Positions 44,748-57,525 of a stretch of DNA of 64,000 nt are shown in pieces. A model generated the notes under the pieces. That model saw nothing but the letters and a program-made list of their open reading frames with translations, searched no databases and was not told the DNA's origin. Source of the stretch: Shinisaurus crocodilurus (Eukaryota > Chordata > Lepidosauria > Squamata > Shinisauridae); assembly GCA_021292165.1 (NCBI GenBank), contig JAHFWL010000296.1, positions 62,001 through 126,000 on the forward strand, given 5' to 3'. The first letter of the stretch is position 1; each line of letters begins with the position of its first letter. The translations under genes and the position numbers were made by a program.

Positions 44748-45743
44748 CAGGGATGGGGACTTGGACTCGAGGACTCGACTCGTGAGTCGGACTGAGTCCC
44801 CTCTCTGACTCGACTCGGACTCGTGTCCCAATATTTTTAATGGGACTCAAGACTCAACTCGGGACTCGAGACCAAGGACTCTTCAACATCCCTGGGCTAT
44901 GCCAGAAGGAGTGGAGAGGAGCGTTGATTGCCGGCGAAGAGCGCATGGAAGCGAGGTGTGCCGCTGCTCGGCCACTATGGATGGCTACCAGGAGTGCAAC
45001 CCCAACAGTGTGTCAAGATTTATTTTGATTGATGTGTTGCGTACTTGGGAGAGGCAGAAGAAGGACCTGAGATTACTCTGTGTGGCTGCTCTGAGTGTGT
45101 TTCTGGTTCCAGCAAGTTAATCACCAGTGGAGCGGGTGTTCAGTGAGGGTGGAATTGTGATGAGATCTCACCGTTCCAGAATGGGTGCCAGACATTTAGA
45201 AAAAATCATGTTCCTCAAATGCAACATGGATAAGTTTTAGGAAGTACAGCAAGTTTATTTTTTAAAATCATTTTTCTAAAATGCAACCTTTCAGACATTT
45301 TGGGTTTGGCTGCCTCTGCCTGCCTGTCTGGGGTTCCCTGCCTCCTCTGCCTGCCTGGTCTCTTCTTGACCAGTTCAACAGTTGAATTGTCCAAGACAAA
45401 GGCCTCTGCCTGCCTGCTTTGGGGTTCCCTGCCTCCCTGCCTGGTTATTTTGGGTTTTTCTGCCTGGTCTGTTCTTGCCAAAATCAGTTGCAGAGTTTTG
45501 AAATAAAAAGGCACACTTGTTGTGCCTAGAATTTATTTAAACCAAACATCTGAAGTAGCCTTATTTTGTTGGGGGGAAAACCCATTGGTTTTAATAGGGA
45601 CTCGTGGAGTCAGCTTTGGGAGTGACTCGTGACTCATGACTCATGAGTCACCATTTTGGACCAAGGACTCGGACTCGAGACTCGGGTCCAAAGACTTGTG
45701 ACTCGACTCGTGACTCGAGACCAAGGACTCTTCAACATCCCTG
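44748..45743 (+). mobile_element. hAT element, 996 bp, transposase remnant
   Basis: Perfect 8-bp target duplication GTGAAGGC (44740-44747 and 45744-45751); termini CAGGGATG and CATCCCTG. The plus-strand frame (44899-45120) carries the hAT C-terminal region up to VFLVPAS and a TAA, after which SPVERVFSEGG continues in frame. It is the same family as 25893-26852, in opposite orientation. A third, internal terminus pair closes at about 44895. Confidence 0.9.
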
Positions 45744-45934
45744 GTGAAGGCAGGTTGTAACCTCTGTCAAGTAGAGGAGCCAGTTTAGAAGCCTCCTCCA
45801 TACAAATGTACCTTTCCCCTTCCAGGGTCAAGGTGTGATCTCCCACCTCGGTCTGCAAGTTTGTAGTAAATCACCTTGCTCTAAGCAGGGCCTATTGGAT
45901 AGCATCCATGCCAGCACCAATATTATTTCATTAT

Positions 45935-46174
45935 AATTTATTTATTATATTTAAACACCACCTTTTTTCCTGTAAGGAACCCAAGGCACCTTACATAATC
46001 CTCATCCTCCTCTCCATTTTATCCTCACAACAACCCTGTGAGGTAGGTTAGGCTGAGAGTCAGTGACTGGCCCAAAGTCACCCAGTGAGTTTCATGGCCA
46101 AGCGGGGACTAGAACCCGGATCTCCCGAGTACCAGTCCAACACCCTAACCACTACGCCACACTGGCTCTCCCTT
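45935..46174 (-). mobile_element. CORE-SINE (MIR-type)
   Basis: Near full length, same family as 3315-3560. The GAGCCAGTGTGGCGTAGTGG head is at the high-coordinate end. Confidence 0.7.
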
Positions 46175-46890
46175 AGCCCCCTACAGCAGTTTGGCAAGCA
46201 TTGTAAAAATGTTTCCTTTTAAAAAAAAAAAGGCTAAATATATAAACAGATAAACATAAAGCACCACTTACAAAAAAATAATAAAGCAGATAGCCCAAAT
46301 GAACCATGGGGAAAGGAGGAATGACGGCTGACCCAATGTTCTGTTTGCTGGTATGTGTGTGTCTATCAAGCATAATTAGAAGCCAGGAGAAAGTTTGGCC
46401 CACATTCCAAATGAGAACCCTACTGTGACATTTCTTTCCCCGATCTTACAGTGGGCATGGGCTTCCCTGCAGTTCAGTTGTCCAACTCCTGACTGAGAAA
46501 GAAGGCTGGCTGGGAGGTCATGTTGTGGGAAGTATCAGTGGTTAGGGCCCCCTCTCCCCACAGACCTGTTCTCCTCTTCATTTCAGAATACTCCTATACT
46601 GGGGTTATCTACCAGTGCTCTCCTCTCATTTAGCTTCTTGTCCAAAAATTAGAGAGGCCGAAAAACCTTCCTTCCTCGCCTTCCTGAGATTGAGCTGCGA
46701 TAGTGGAAAACTCTCGGTATCATCTCCTCTAAACTCATACAGGCGATGGAGAAGGGGCTCTAACCCTTCCCCCCCTGCTATGGTCCCCCCCCCCCGCCTG
46801 CTATTTGCACTGGGAAGGAAGCTCCCAAGGGCACCAATGACAGGTGCAGGTGCCCAACTCATGTTGAGACCACTCTGGGGACTAAAAATT
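46175..46890. other. No gene seen
   Basis: A C-rich stretch (46785-46797) and a GCCTGCTATTTG segment recall 4055-4120. The unit C exon 1 and promoter would be expected in this direction but are absent. Confidence 0.4.
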
Positions 46891-46899
46891 CAATCCCCC

Positions 46900-47460
46900 T
46901 CTCTGCACAGTCCTGCCCTGGATCACCCCTCTTATCATTGTTCTGAGTTTATTAAAATTGGCTTTCCTAAAAACCAGGGTATGCGTTCAGCTACCCTCAG
47001 GTTTTGCTCCCTTTAGAATCAAGAAATCAAGTATAACATGGTCACTTTCTCCCAGAGTTCCCGAAACTGCCACTTTATCCACTAACTCATCTCTGTTGGT
47101 TAGAATCAAGTCAAGGGTAGCCCGTCCTCTGGTTCCTTCCTCCACTTTTTGTAGGAGGAAGTAGTCAGCAACACAAGTCAGGAATTTCTTGGAGGGACCA
47201 TGTTTGGCAGAATAAGTCTCCCAACAGATTTCAGGGAAATTGAAGTCACCCATTACTACCACATCGTGGCTCCTTGAAACAATGGCAATTTCAAAAGTTT
47301 CATCCTCGTCTTCTCCTTGATTGGGTGGTCGGTAGTAGACTCCAACCGCCATGTTCGTTTTATTCTTTGCCCCCTTTATTTTAACCCAGATGCTCTCAAT
47401 GGGGCTGCCAAGCTCATCTTCCTGTATTTGCGAGTGTATAGGTGAGATAAAGAAGAGTCA
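46900..47460 (-). mobile_element. CR1 LINE endonuclease fragment
   Basis: The minus frame (47352-46987) has MAVGVYYRPPNQ, VVMGDFNFPEICW and a LTNRDELV..V..TLGESDHV end, the C-terminal two-thirds of a CR1 endonuclease. Confidence 0.8.
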
Positions 47461-47516
47461 GACACAGAGTAACAGTTTCTGCAGGAGCAATCATGGAAAA
47501 GGGGTATTTGCCTTCA

Positions 47517-48198
47517 CAGGGATGGGGACTTGGACTCGAGGACTCGACTCGTGAGTCGGACTGAGTCCCCCCTCTGACTCGAGTCAGACTCGAGTCCCAG
47601 TATTTTTAATGGGACTCGAGACTCGACTCGGGACTCGAGACCAAGGACTCGTGTTCCAAAATCATGTTCCTCAAATGCAACATGGATAGGTTTTAGGAAG
47701 TACAGCAAGTTTATTTTTTAAAATCATTTTCCTAAAATGCAACCTTTCAGACATTTTGGGTTTGGCTGCCTCTGCCTGCCTTTTTGGGGTTCCCAGCCTC
47801 CTCTGCCTGCCTGGTCTCTTCTTAACCAGTTCCACAGTTTGAATTGTCCAAGACAAAGGCCTCTGCCTGCCTGTTTTGGGGTTCCCTGCCTCCTCTGCCT
47901 GTCTGGTTATTTTGGGTTTGTCTCTGTCTGGTCTGTTCTGGCCAAAATCAGTTGCAGAGTTTTGAAATAAAAAGGCACACTTGTGCCTAGAATATATTTA
48001 AACCACACATCTGAAATAGCCTTATTTTGTTGGGGAAAAAACCCATTGATTTTAATAGGGACTCGTGGAGTCAGCTTTGGGAGTGACTCGTGACTCGTGA
48101 CTCGTGAGTCACCATTTTGGACCAAGGACTCAGACTCAGACTCGAGACTCGGGTCCAAAGACTCGTGACTTGAAACCAAGGACTCTTCAATATCCCTG
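47517..48198 (+). mobile_element. hAT element, 682 bp, internally deleted
   Basis: Same termini and GACTCGAGTC-rich subterminal repeats as 44748-45743, but the transposase segment is mostly lost. The flanking octamers do not match, because the right flank is now an L1 tail, so this locus has been rearranged. Confidence 0.8.
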
Positions 48199-49035
48199 CT
48201 AATGAATACAACAAAAATACAACATAAACATTGTGCACCCCCCACCTCTTGGGACCAAGTTATATTTCTCCCCCCCCCAATATATATATATATATATATA
48301 TATGATATTATTCTATATTCCAAAAATATAACAAATCTTGACAAGGTTTGTTTCCCTTCCCCTTCACCAACACATAATCCAAAAATTTACCCCAAATGTT
48401 CACAAAGGTGTCTTTCTCCAATTGTCCTTTTTGACACTTAATATTACAAGTTAATTTATCATTTAGCACGATATCCCATACTTCTTTATACCATTCATAA
48501 TTGAAAAGACATGTTGAACCTTCCACTTCCTAGCTATCATTAATTTAGCTGCTGTTAACAAATTCACAATCAATTTTTTTGTATTTTTTAAACAAACTAA
48601 CTTTTCTGTAATTGTTAACAATGCTAATTTTGGGCAGACTTCTAATTCCATTCCAATTATTTCTGATATTTCTGCAAATACTTTCTGCCAGCATTCCAGA
48701 ACATTTTTACAGCTCCACCACATGTGGGCATATGTATTCTTTACATTACATCCTCTCCAACACAATGCGGAGTAATTGTTATCTATTCGATTTAATCTTA
48801 CTGGAGTTAAATACCATCTCCATACCACTTTATAAAAGTTATCTCTTTTTTTTTTAATTTAAATTTTTAATTTTTCACATCTTACAGCTACTAATGAATA
48901 CAACAACAACAACAAAAATACAATATAAACATTGTGTACCCCCCCCACCTCTTGGGACCAAGTTATATTTCTCCCCCCCCCAATTTTTTTTATGTATATA
49001 TACAAGATATTATTCTATATTCCAAAAATATAACA
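48199..49035 (-). mobile_element. Two L1 3' ends, side by side
   Basis: 48199-48842 holds L1 ORF2 C-terminal code on the minus strand (WRWYLTPVRLNRID, TYAHMWWSCKNV) plus 3' UTR with a TA run at 48281-48303. 48843-49035 is another L1 3' UTR ending in an A-rich tail on the minus strand. Confidence 0.8.
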
Positions 49036-50540
49036 AATCCCCTCAGTCTCCTCTTCTGAAGGCTAAACATGCCCAGTTCTTTCAGTCTCTCCTCATAGGG
49101 CCTTGTTTCCAGTCCCTATATCATCCTTGTTGCCCGCCTCTGAACCCTCTCCAGCTTGTCTACGTCCTTCTTAAAGTGTGGCGTCCAGAACTGGATGCAG
49201 TACTCAAGATGGGGCCTAACCAGTGCTGAGTAAAGGGAAATTATCACTTCACGTGATTTGGAAGCTATACTTCTATTAATGCAGCCCAAAATAGCATTTG
49301 CCTTCTTTGCAGCCACATTGCATTGCTGGCTCATATTCAGTTTGTGATCCACCACAATTGCAAGATCCTTCTCACTCGTAGTATTGTTGAGCCAAGTGTC
49401 CCCCATGGCCCATTCTGTAACTGTGCATTTGGTTTCCTTTCCCTAGGTGCAGCACTTGGCATTTATCCCTATTAAATTTCATTCTGTTGTTTTCGGCCCA
49501 GCGCTCCAGCCTATCGAGGTCGCTTTGAATTTTGTTTCTGTCTTCCAGAGTATTAGCTGTTCCACCCAACTTTGTATTATCTGCAAATGTGATAAGCATT
49601 CCCTACACCTCCTCATCCAAGTCATTAATAAAAATGTTGAAGAGCACTGGGCCCAGGACCGAGCCCTGTGGTACCCCGCTCGTTACCTCTCCCCAGTTTG
49701 TGAAGGTACCATTGATAAGCACTCTTTGAGTCCGATTCTGTAGCCAACTGTGGATCCACTTTATAGTTCTTCCATCTAGCCCACTTTTAGCTAGCTTGCT
49801 GATCAGGATATCATGAGGCACTTTGTCGAAAGCTTTGCTGAAGTCCAGATATATGATGTCCACAGCATTCCCACAGTCCACAAGGGAGGTTACCCGATCA
49901 AAAAATGAGATCAGATTAGTCTGGCAGGATTTGTTCTTGACAAATCCATGCTGGCTTCTAGTAATCACTGCATTGTTTTCAAGGTGCTTGCAAAGTGACT
50001 TTTTTAATAATCTGCTCCAAAGTTTTCCTGGGGATTGATGTCAGACTGACTGGCCTATAGTTCCCAGGTTCCTCCTTCTAGCCCTTTTTGGAGATGGGAA
50101 CAACATTTGCCCTCCTCCAGTCATCTGGCACTTCACCTGTCCTCCATGATTTCTCAAAGATAATAGACAGTGGTTCTGAGAGTTCTTCTGCCAGTTCCTT
50201 TATTACTCTAGGATGCAGCTCATCAGGCCCTGGAGATTTAAACTCGTTCAGAGTAATCAGGCGCTCCTTGATCATTTTCCTATCAATCTCAAGATGCAAT
50301 CCTGCCCCTTCAGTCTGCACTTCAGGTTTGCCAGGGGGGTCATAGACCCTCTTTTGGGAGAAGACCAAGCCGAAGTAGGAATTGAACACTTCTGCCTTTT
50401 CTTTGTCTTCTGTTATCAATGTGTGATCCTCATTGCGTAGTTGTACCACCATTTCTTTCCTCTGTCTTTTGCTGTGCATGTGTCTGAAGAATGCTTTCTT
50501 GTTGTTTTTAGCATCCCTCGCTAACCTTAGCTCATTCTCA
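49036..50540 (-). mobile_element. CR1 LINE, reverse transcriptase
   Basis: On the minus strand in order: FNSYFGLVFS and FKSPGPDELHPRVIKELA (50479-50078), [50 protein letters not shown] (49968-49603) and the C-terminal region (49406-49116). Only minor frame breaks; the active-site FADD box falls at a break near 49600. Confidence 0.9.
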
Positions 50541-52555
50541 GCTTTAGCCTTCCTGCTTTAGCCTTATCTCCTCTTCAAGCTTTTTATTAAATGCCTCCTG
50601 TTGTTTCCTTAATATACATCCTTCTCTTATACTAATACCCCTCATAACAGCTTTCATTGTGTCCCAAACTACTGCGTCGCTACAAACTCCTGTATCATTA
50701 ATTTCCCAAATCTCTCTTAATTCCTTCTCTATCTTCTCTCTTATATGTTTGTACTGGAAAATATTACCGCTCAGCCTCCATCTTTTAGCTTCTTTGTAAT
50801 CCTTATTTATCTTAACATCCATATTGTGTTGCATGATCCGACACTTTTATAATACCAATTTCCGTGTTCAGTACTCTTGTAATCAGATTTTTAGAAATAA
50901 ATATATAGTCAATCCTAGAAAAATTCTTTGTGACAGGTGAATAATATGTATAACTTCTTTCATCTCCTTTTACACCCCTCCATACATCTACCATTCCCTC
51001 TTTGTTGATTACTGTATTTAATGCCATTATATTATTTTTCCTCTCTTCTACCGTAGGATTAGATCTATCTATTTTTTTGTCCATCACCATGTTGAAATCA
51101 CCAGCTATTATAACTAACTCATTTTGTTTTTTACCCATTTCCTTTAATACTTCTTGGTAAAATTCTGCTTGATTTACATTTGGGACATATACATTAACTA
51201 ATATATATTCTTCCCCTCCTAATGCCCCATATACCATTATATATCTCCCCCTAGTATCCTTTTTAACCTTACTCACAATAAAACCACATTTTTTAGAAAT
51301 AATAATTGCAACACCTCTTGACTTGGTGGATCCATATGCTTTCTCATATATCATAGACTATCGTAGTTTAAGTTCGTTTACTCCCTCTTTTGATTGATGT
51401 GTCTCTTGTAGAAATATTATGTCCGCCTTATCTTTATTTAGAAGTGCTTCAATTCATCTTCTTTTCAGAATAGATCCAAGACCTTTGACATTCAATGTTG
51501 AGACTCTTAACATTGGGTCCATCTTATTATATTGTTGCTCAAAAAACCTTGGTCCCTGTGCATAAACATATATAACACCAAATCCCTCCACCCCCACCCA
51601 AACATTTAATTTTATTTCCCCTCCTCTTACCCCGGGGATAATCACCCCGCCCACGTCTTCTGGAACCTTTAGAGGGGGGGGGAGGCTGAGACTCCTGCCC
51701 ACGGACATCAACCATAATATGAATTCCGGTCTGTAAACTATATCCCCCTCTATTTCCTCCCCTTTGTTTATTCCTTTTTTTATTATTTATTTTTAAAGTT
51801 AAAGAAAGCAAAAATAAAAATTAAAAACTCCTCCAACTGCGCCGAAAAATCTTGTATATCTGTATTTCCAACTGACCCTGGCATTTCTTATCCAGCTGCT
51901 CCATCTTCTCCTTGTAAGCCCAGCTGTTTCAACAACTCCATACCTTGCTCCAGCGATGTTATCTTGTGAGACTTCTTCTAAAAAAAATCTCAAAAAGACT
52001 GGATAACCCCAGATGTAGGAGATCCCATTTTTAATCAGAACTGCTGTACAAAGTTTTACGCTCCTACGCCAATTTGTTGTTTGGGCACACAGATCATTGT
52101 AAACTTGAACTGAGGCTGAAAAAAAAGCATCAGTTGGCCAGGGATTTGCCTGATCGCTTTCATGAGAATCTCCTTCCCGTTGTAATATGTAAGTCGTAAG
52201 ATAATGTCTCTGGGACTCAATCCTTCTCTTTTGAATGTGACTCTGTGGATCCTTTCGATGTCCCTTTGCTCCCATTTAATATCTGGAGCTAGGACCTGCA
52301 GCCATTCAATCACTCTATCTCTCAGCTTTTTTGGAGTTTCGCCACTCCATTCTGGGAGACCGCGTAAACGTATATTAGACCTACGTTCCCGATCTTGCAA
52401 ATCAATCATTTTTAGCTCAATCTGATCAAACCTGATATTGTGTGCTTGTAATTCAAGTTTATTTGCTGTTATCCCTTTTCCCATCTCAGCCATTTTCAGA
52501 TTTACAGTCTTTATTTCTGCTTTAATTTCAGCAATTGACTTTTGTAACTCCACAT
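50540..52555 (-). mobile_element. L1 LINE with ORF1 and ORF2 endonuclease
   Basis: On the minus strand, ORF1 (52553-52056) has a coiled coil and the DRERRSNIRLRGLPE motif with an RNA-binding domain. ORF2 begins near 51500 (RVSTLNVKGLGSILKRR), with endonuclease frame 51354-50812 (VIIAGDFNMVMD, FSRIDYIFIS) and 50834-50544. The copy stops after the endonuclease. Confidence 0.85.
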
Positions 52556-54190
52556 AGGATTTTCAATTGCTAAAAGAGTATCATCTGCAAAGAGATTTTT
52601 TTGGTCTTCTCCTTAATCCCTATCCCACATATATTCCTATCTTCTCTAAGTACATTTGCTAAAATCTCCATTACTAATGCAAACAAAATAGGAGAAAGGG
52701 GACAACCTTGTCTGGTTCTTTGACCTAGGTGAATTTGCTCTTAGACCATCATTTACCACTACTGATGTAATGTTTTGTGAATATAATTGATTAACTACTA
52801 CTCTAAATCTCTCTCCAAACCCCATATTTTTCATTAAAAATTATATTTAACACTTTTCTTGTTAAATCTGCCATTTGCCTTCCTTGCCTAAAACCACACT
52901 GATCTACCACGACATATTTAGTAATAAACCTATTCATCCATCTCGCGAATATTGCTGACATCAATTTTGCATCTTGGTTTATTAAGGAAATGGGTCTGTA
53001 GGAACCTGGTTCCGTTAAACCCTTCTCTGGCTTTGGGATAAAAATAATCTTAGATTGTTTCCATGAGGAGAGGATCTCTGCCCCCTCCAAACAAATATTA
53101 TTGAATAATCTTTTTAATCTTGGAACTAACATTTTCTTAAAAACCTTATAATATTCAGCCCCTAAACCATCTAGTCCGGGGTTCTTACCCTCTTTCAGTT
53201 TATTTATGGCATATTTTATTTCCAATTCTGAGAATGGTTGTTCCATAATTTCTCTATCTTCATCCACTAATCTCATTTTAAAATGCTTTCTTATATACTC
53301 ATTAATCCTCTCTTCTGTGCAATCCCCAGCCTTATATAATTCTGAATAGAATCCATGAAATATTTTAAATTTATCCTGCATTAAACTATGTCCCTTCCAT
53401 TTTTTTATCCTTGATTACCCCCACCATATTTTTTTCATTTGTGTGGATCTTGCTAGCATTTTAGAATTCTTATTACTATTTTGAAATAAACTATCTTTTC
53501 ATATAAATCAAGTTTCTCTGAACTTTTTCCGTATCTTTATTTTGCAGCTCTTTCCTTTTTACTTGGAGTTCCGCAAAAACCCTCTTATCCCTATCCTTCA
53601 AAAACTTAGTTTCCAACACCCAAATCTTGCAGTCTAAATGTTTAGTAAACTCTTCTTGCTGTTTCTTAATTTCACTCCCTCCCTAACACTGATCCCTCTC
53701 ATCACTACCTTCATTGTGTCCCAAACTACAGCATCAGTACAGTCTCCTGCATCATCAAGCAACCAAATATCACTCATTTCCTTTTCTATCTATGCTATAA
53801 TATGTTTATGCTGTAAAATATTACAATTCAATTTCCATCTCTTTGCTTCTCTACAATCCTTATTTATTTTAATATCCATATTAACTAAAGCATGACCCAA
53901 CACCTTTATAATACCTATCTCTGAACTCATCACCCTTGAAATCAGGGTTTTAGAAACAAAAATATAATCTATCCTAGAAAATCTTCGTGGCTGGTGAATA
54001 ATATGTATAACCTCTTTCCAATCCTTTTACCCCCCTCCAAATATCCACCAATCCCTCCTTATTAATTATTTTATATAATACCGTGAAATTATTTCTCTTC
54101 TCCTGTCCCGTCGGATTTGATTTATCAATATTTTTGTCCATCACCATATTAAAATCCCCAGCCATAATTATCAAGCCATTTTGTGGTTCC
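52556..54190 (-). mobile_element. Second L1 LINE, endonuclease to reverse transcriptase
   Basis: On the minus strand: endonuclease (54195-53974, IIMAGDFNMVMDKNID), linker, then reverse transcriptase start (53381-52803: LKEGKNPGLDGLGAEYYK, YRPISLINQDAKL) and palm up to about 52560. It joins the 5' end of the previous L1 directly. Confidence 0.85.
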
Positions 54191-54720
54191 CCCATTACCA
54201 GTCTGTCCGGTCCCCGAGATAATCATCCGAGGCTCTCCAGAAAGATTGCCTGGGACCTGTGTTGATGTCATGTTGGGACCAAATGAAGACAAAGTCTTTT
54301 TTCCAGGCATTTCAGTGCTTTTATGGTACAATTTTATACCTGGCTACTTTGTAGTAAGTACAACTGGCTTTCACGGGACCTACTGCCATGTAAGTGGGCA
54401 TCATATTACAGTCTTAGTGTTTTTACCATCTTGGGACTTTTCCTATTCAGGTGGCACGATGGGGTCTAAAGCTGCTGCTGTGATTTTTAACTTATATTTT
54501 GTTATTGCCTTTTATTATTGCGTTGGTATTCTATTTTCCTAAATTGTATTTTGTGTTGCTTGTTGCCGAGGGAACTCCAGTGGCTGAAAATGCAGGATCA
54601 GAATGTAATAAATAATTTTTAAAGTAAGTAATTAAGTCAAAGGAAATGAGAAGATATGTGAATATTATTTAGGTATTACCTATTTCTGATCAAATGTCAA
54701 GGAACCCCTTTCCCCACTAC

Positions 54721-54744
54721 ACACACACACACACACACACACAC
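54721..54744. repeat. AC microsatellite
   Basis: About twelve AC units. Unit C has a short CACACAC run at the aligned place (43382-43390). Confidence 0.9.
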
Positions 54745-54834
54745 CTCTGCAGCCTTCCAAAATAATGCAGACAACAGTTTCACTGCAAGCTTGTTAGTAT
54801 TCGAAAGCTGCGAAAGGAACAGAAAGCAAAATTT

Positions 54835-55020
54835 TCAAGTAATTTTGCAAAGTTGCACTTCAGCAGAAAGTATTTTCTGGAGCCAGATGAATGCTGATTC
54901 TAAATGAAGGATGAACCGGTTGCAGGAAGAGAGACCAACCATTGGCCTGTTTCCCCTACATCTCAGTTGGTAGCTGGTGGGGCCATCACTCTCCCTTGGC
55001 ACTGTAGAAATATAATAAAA
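54835..55020 (-). other. Block F, possible decayed exon (unit B copy)
   Basis: Acceptor TATATTTCTACAG then an open frame with SDGPTSYQLRCRGNR, NRPMVGLSSCNRF and a further cysteine before TGA. See 27240-27415 for the comparison. It could equally be a 3' exon of an unrecognised transcript. Confidence 0.35.
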
Positions 55021-55066
55021 CACAAGAAAGTCCCTAGTTACATGCATATAAATACAGGCCTGTGGC

Positions 55067-55232
55067 TTACGCTGGCTCAGCTTTTCTGAGCGGGGGGGGG
55101 GGAGCTAAGCCAGGTCATGCCTGGTTATTACTTGGATGGGAGACCCCTCCTCTAGTTTCTGGCATTGAGCAGGGGGTTGGACTCGATAGCCTTGTAGGCC
55201 CCTTCCAACTCTATAATCTGTGAAACCTATGA
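55067..55232 (+). mobile_element. 5S-rRNA-derived SINE
   Basis: 5S-like GCTAAGCCAGGTC..GCCTGGTTATTACTTGGATGGGAGACC joined to the CR1-like tail. Unit A lacks it at the aligned site, so it entered unit B after duplication. Confidence 0.75.
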
Positions 55233-55429
55233 AGCTATACAAAGAGATGTACAACGTACTCCAAGTGTCCAAAGTAGTTTGATTGTATTTTCATAGGTAC
55301 CTTTGCAAAGGGCACATATATGTGCACAGATGCTTATGCATTAATCCCCCTTTGCATACATCAGGAACTGAATGTGCAGACCTCGGGAGGTTAGGCCAGC
55401 ATGGTATGTGATCATAGAAGGATAATAGA

Positions 55430-56780
55430 AAAGTAGAGTTGGAAGAGACCTATAAGGCCATCGAGTCCAACCCCCTGCTCAACACAGGAATCCAAGTCAA
55501 AGCATCCCTGACAGATGGCTGTCCAGCTGCACCATAAATGCCTCCAGTGCTGGAGAGCCCACGACCTGCCTAGGTAGTTGGTTTCATTATCGCATTTCTC
55601 TCACAGTCATGACATTTTTCCTGATGTCCATGTGGAATCTGGGTTCCTGTAACTTGAGCCCATTATTCCGTGTCCTGCAATCTGGGATGGTGGAGAAGAG
55701 ATCCTTCCTGGCCCTCCTCATGTGTGACAACCCTTCCAGTACCGGAAGAGTGCTATCATATCTCCCCTCAGTCTCCTCTTCTGAAGGCTAAACATGCCCA
55801 GTTCTTTCAGTCTCTCCTCACAGGGCTTTGTTTCCAGTCCCCTGATCATCTTTGTTGTCCTCCTCTGAACCCTTTCCACTTTGTCTACATCCTTCTTCAA
55901 GTGTGGTGCACAGAACTGGATGCAGTACTCAAGATGAGGCCTAACCAGTGCAGAGCAGAGGGGAACTAGTACTTCACATGATTTGGAAACTATACTTCTA
56001 TTAATGCAACCCAAAATAGCATTTGCCTTTTTTGCAGCCACATCACACTGCTGGCTCATATTAGGTTGTGATCTACAACAATACCAAGATCCTTCTCACT
56101 TGTAGTATTGTTGAGCGAAGTATCCCCATCCTGTAAGTGTGCATTTGATTTCTTTTCCCTAGGTGCAGCACTTGACATTTATCCCGATTAAATTTCATTC
56201 TGCTGCTTTCAGCCCAGCTCTCCAGCCTATCGAGATCACTTTGAATTTTGTTTCTGTCTTCCAGAGTATAAGCTGTTCCACCCAATTTTGTGTCATCTGC
56301 AAATTTGATGAGCATTCCCTGCACCTCCTCATCCAAGTCATTAATAAAAATGTTGAAGAGCTCTGGGCCCAGGACCGAGACCTACAGCACTTGTTACCTC
56401 TCCCCAGTTTGAGAAGGTACCATTGATAAGCACTCTTTGCGTCTGATTCTGTAGCCAACTGTGGATCCACCTGATAGATGTTCCATCCAGGACACTTTTA
56501 ACTAGCTTGCTAATCAGGATATCATGAGGCACTTGGTCAAAAGCTTTGCTGAAGTCAAGATATGTTATGTCCACAGCATTCCCACAGTCCACAAGGGAGG
56601 TTACCCAGCTCTAAAAATGAGATAAAATTGGTCTGACAGGATTTGTTCCTGATAAATCTATGCTGGCTTCTTGTAATCACTGCATTGCTTTCAAGGTGCT
56701 TGCAGAATGACTTCTTTATAATCTACTCCTCCAGATTTTTCCCAGGGCTTGATGTCAGACTGACTACTCTGTAGTTCACT
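55430..56780 (-). mobile_element. CR1 LINE, 3' part (unit B)
   Basis: Nearly identical to 27640-29020, with the same flanking sequence. It carries the [25 protein letters not shown] and [16 protein letters not shown] blocks, with stops. Confidence 0.85.
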
Positions 56781-57520
56781 GGTTCCTCTTTGCCCTTTTT
56801 GAAGACATGGTGGTATATGAGAAGGAAAAGCAACCTGGTGCTCTCCAGATCTGTTGGGCTACAATGACTATCAGCCCCAGCCAGCAAGGCCTAAGGTGAG
56901 GGATTATGGGAGTTGCTTCTAAAGACATCTGAAGGGCAGCAAGTGTGTGTTATTAGGGAATGGAGCATGGACTCTGCTCTCTATGCACTAGCCCTAGTCA
57001 TGATGTGAATGAGTGAATAGGGTTATGGATATGGTTAGTTACAAGAATTGTACATCCTCTCCCTCACCTCCACAGGGTGGAGCATCAGCAAACAAAGTTG
57101 TACCTGCTGCCCATTACCTCTGGCAACAAATTAAGGTAGAATCTGGGAGGGTAAATGCATGACATGATGATTTCTTGTCATAGGTTAAGTGATTCTGCAT
57201 ACTACGGGAGCAGGCAGAGAATGTGAGAAACGGATACTCTTTCCAGCCGTATCTCCCATAATATTTAGTTATGGTCTCAGGTAAGAGGAGTGGGGAAGGC
57301 TGCCTATTGTCTGTGGTAAATGGAAAGAGATAAGAACAAAAATCAAGGATTATGATCCATCATTGCGAAAACTGGAATTCTTCAACCTCTTTGAAGCATG
57401 TGAATTTCCATACATTTCCCTATTTTGCATCGTGTATTCTGCTTCTGATCCTGTTGGGGAATGGGAAAGAACCCATGCTGGACACTAACCACTCTGTAAA
57501 ACATTTCCCTTGAGGGGCTT
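56781..57520. other. 3' flank and probable 3' UTR of the unit B defensin; no other gene
   Basis: Non-coding on both strands as far as I can read. No canonical AATAAA was seen within about 300 bases after the defensin stop on the minus strand. Confidence 0.4.
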
Positions 57521-57525
57521 TGGCC

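Noticed and set aside
55090..55145. Possible 5S rRNA gene
   Set aside because: Only the middle part of 5S is present, joined to a CR1-like tail, and a second copy shows the same fusion; it is a SINE.
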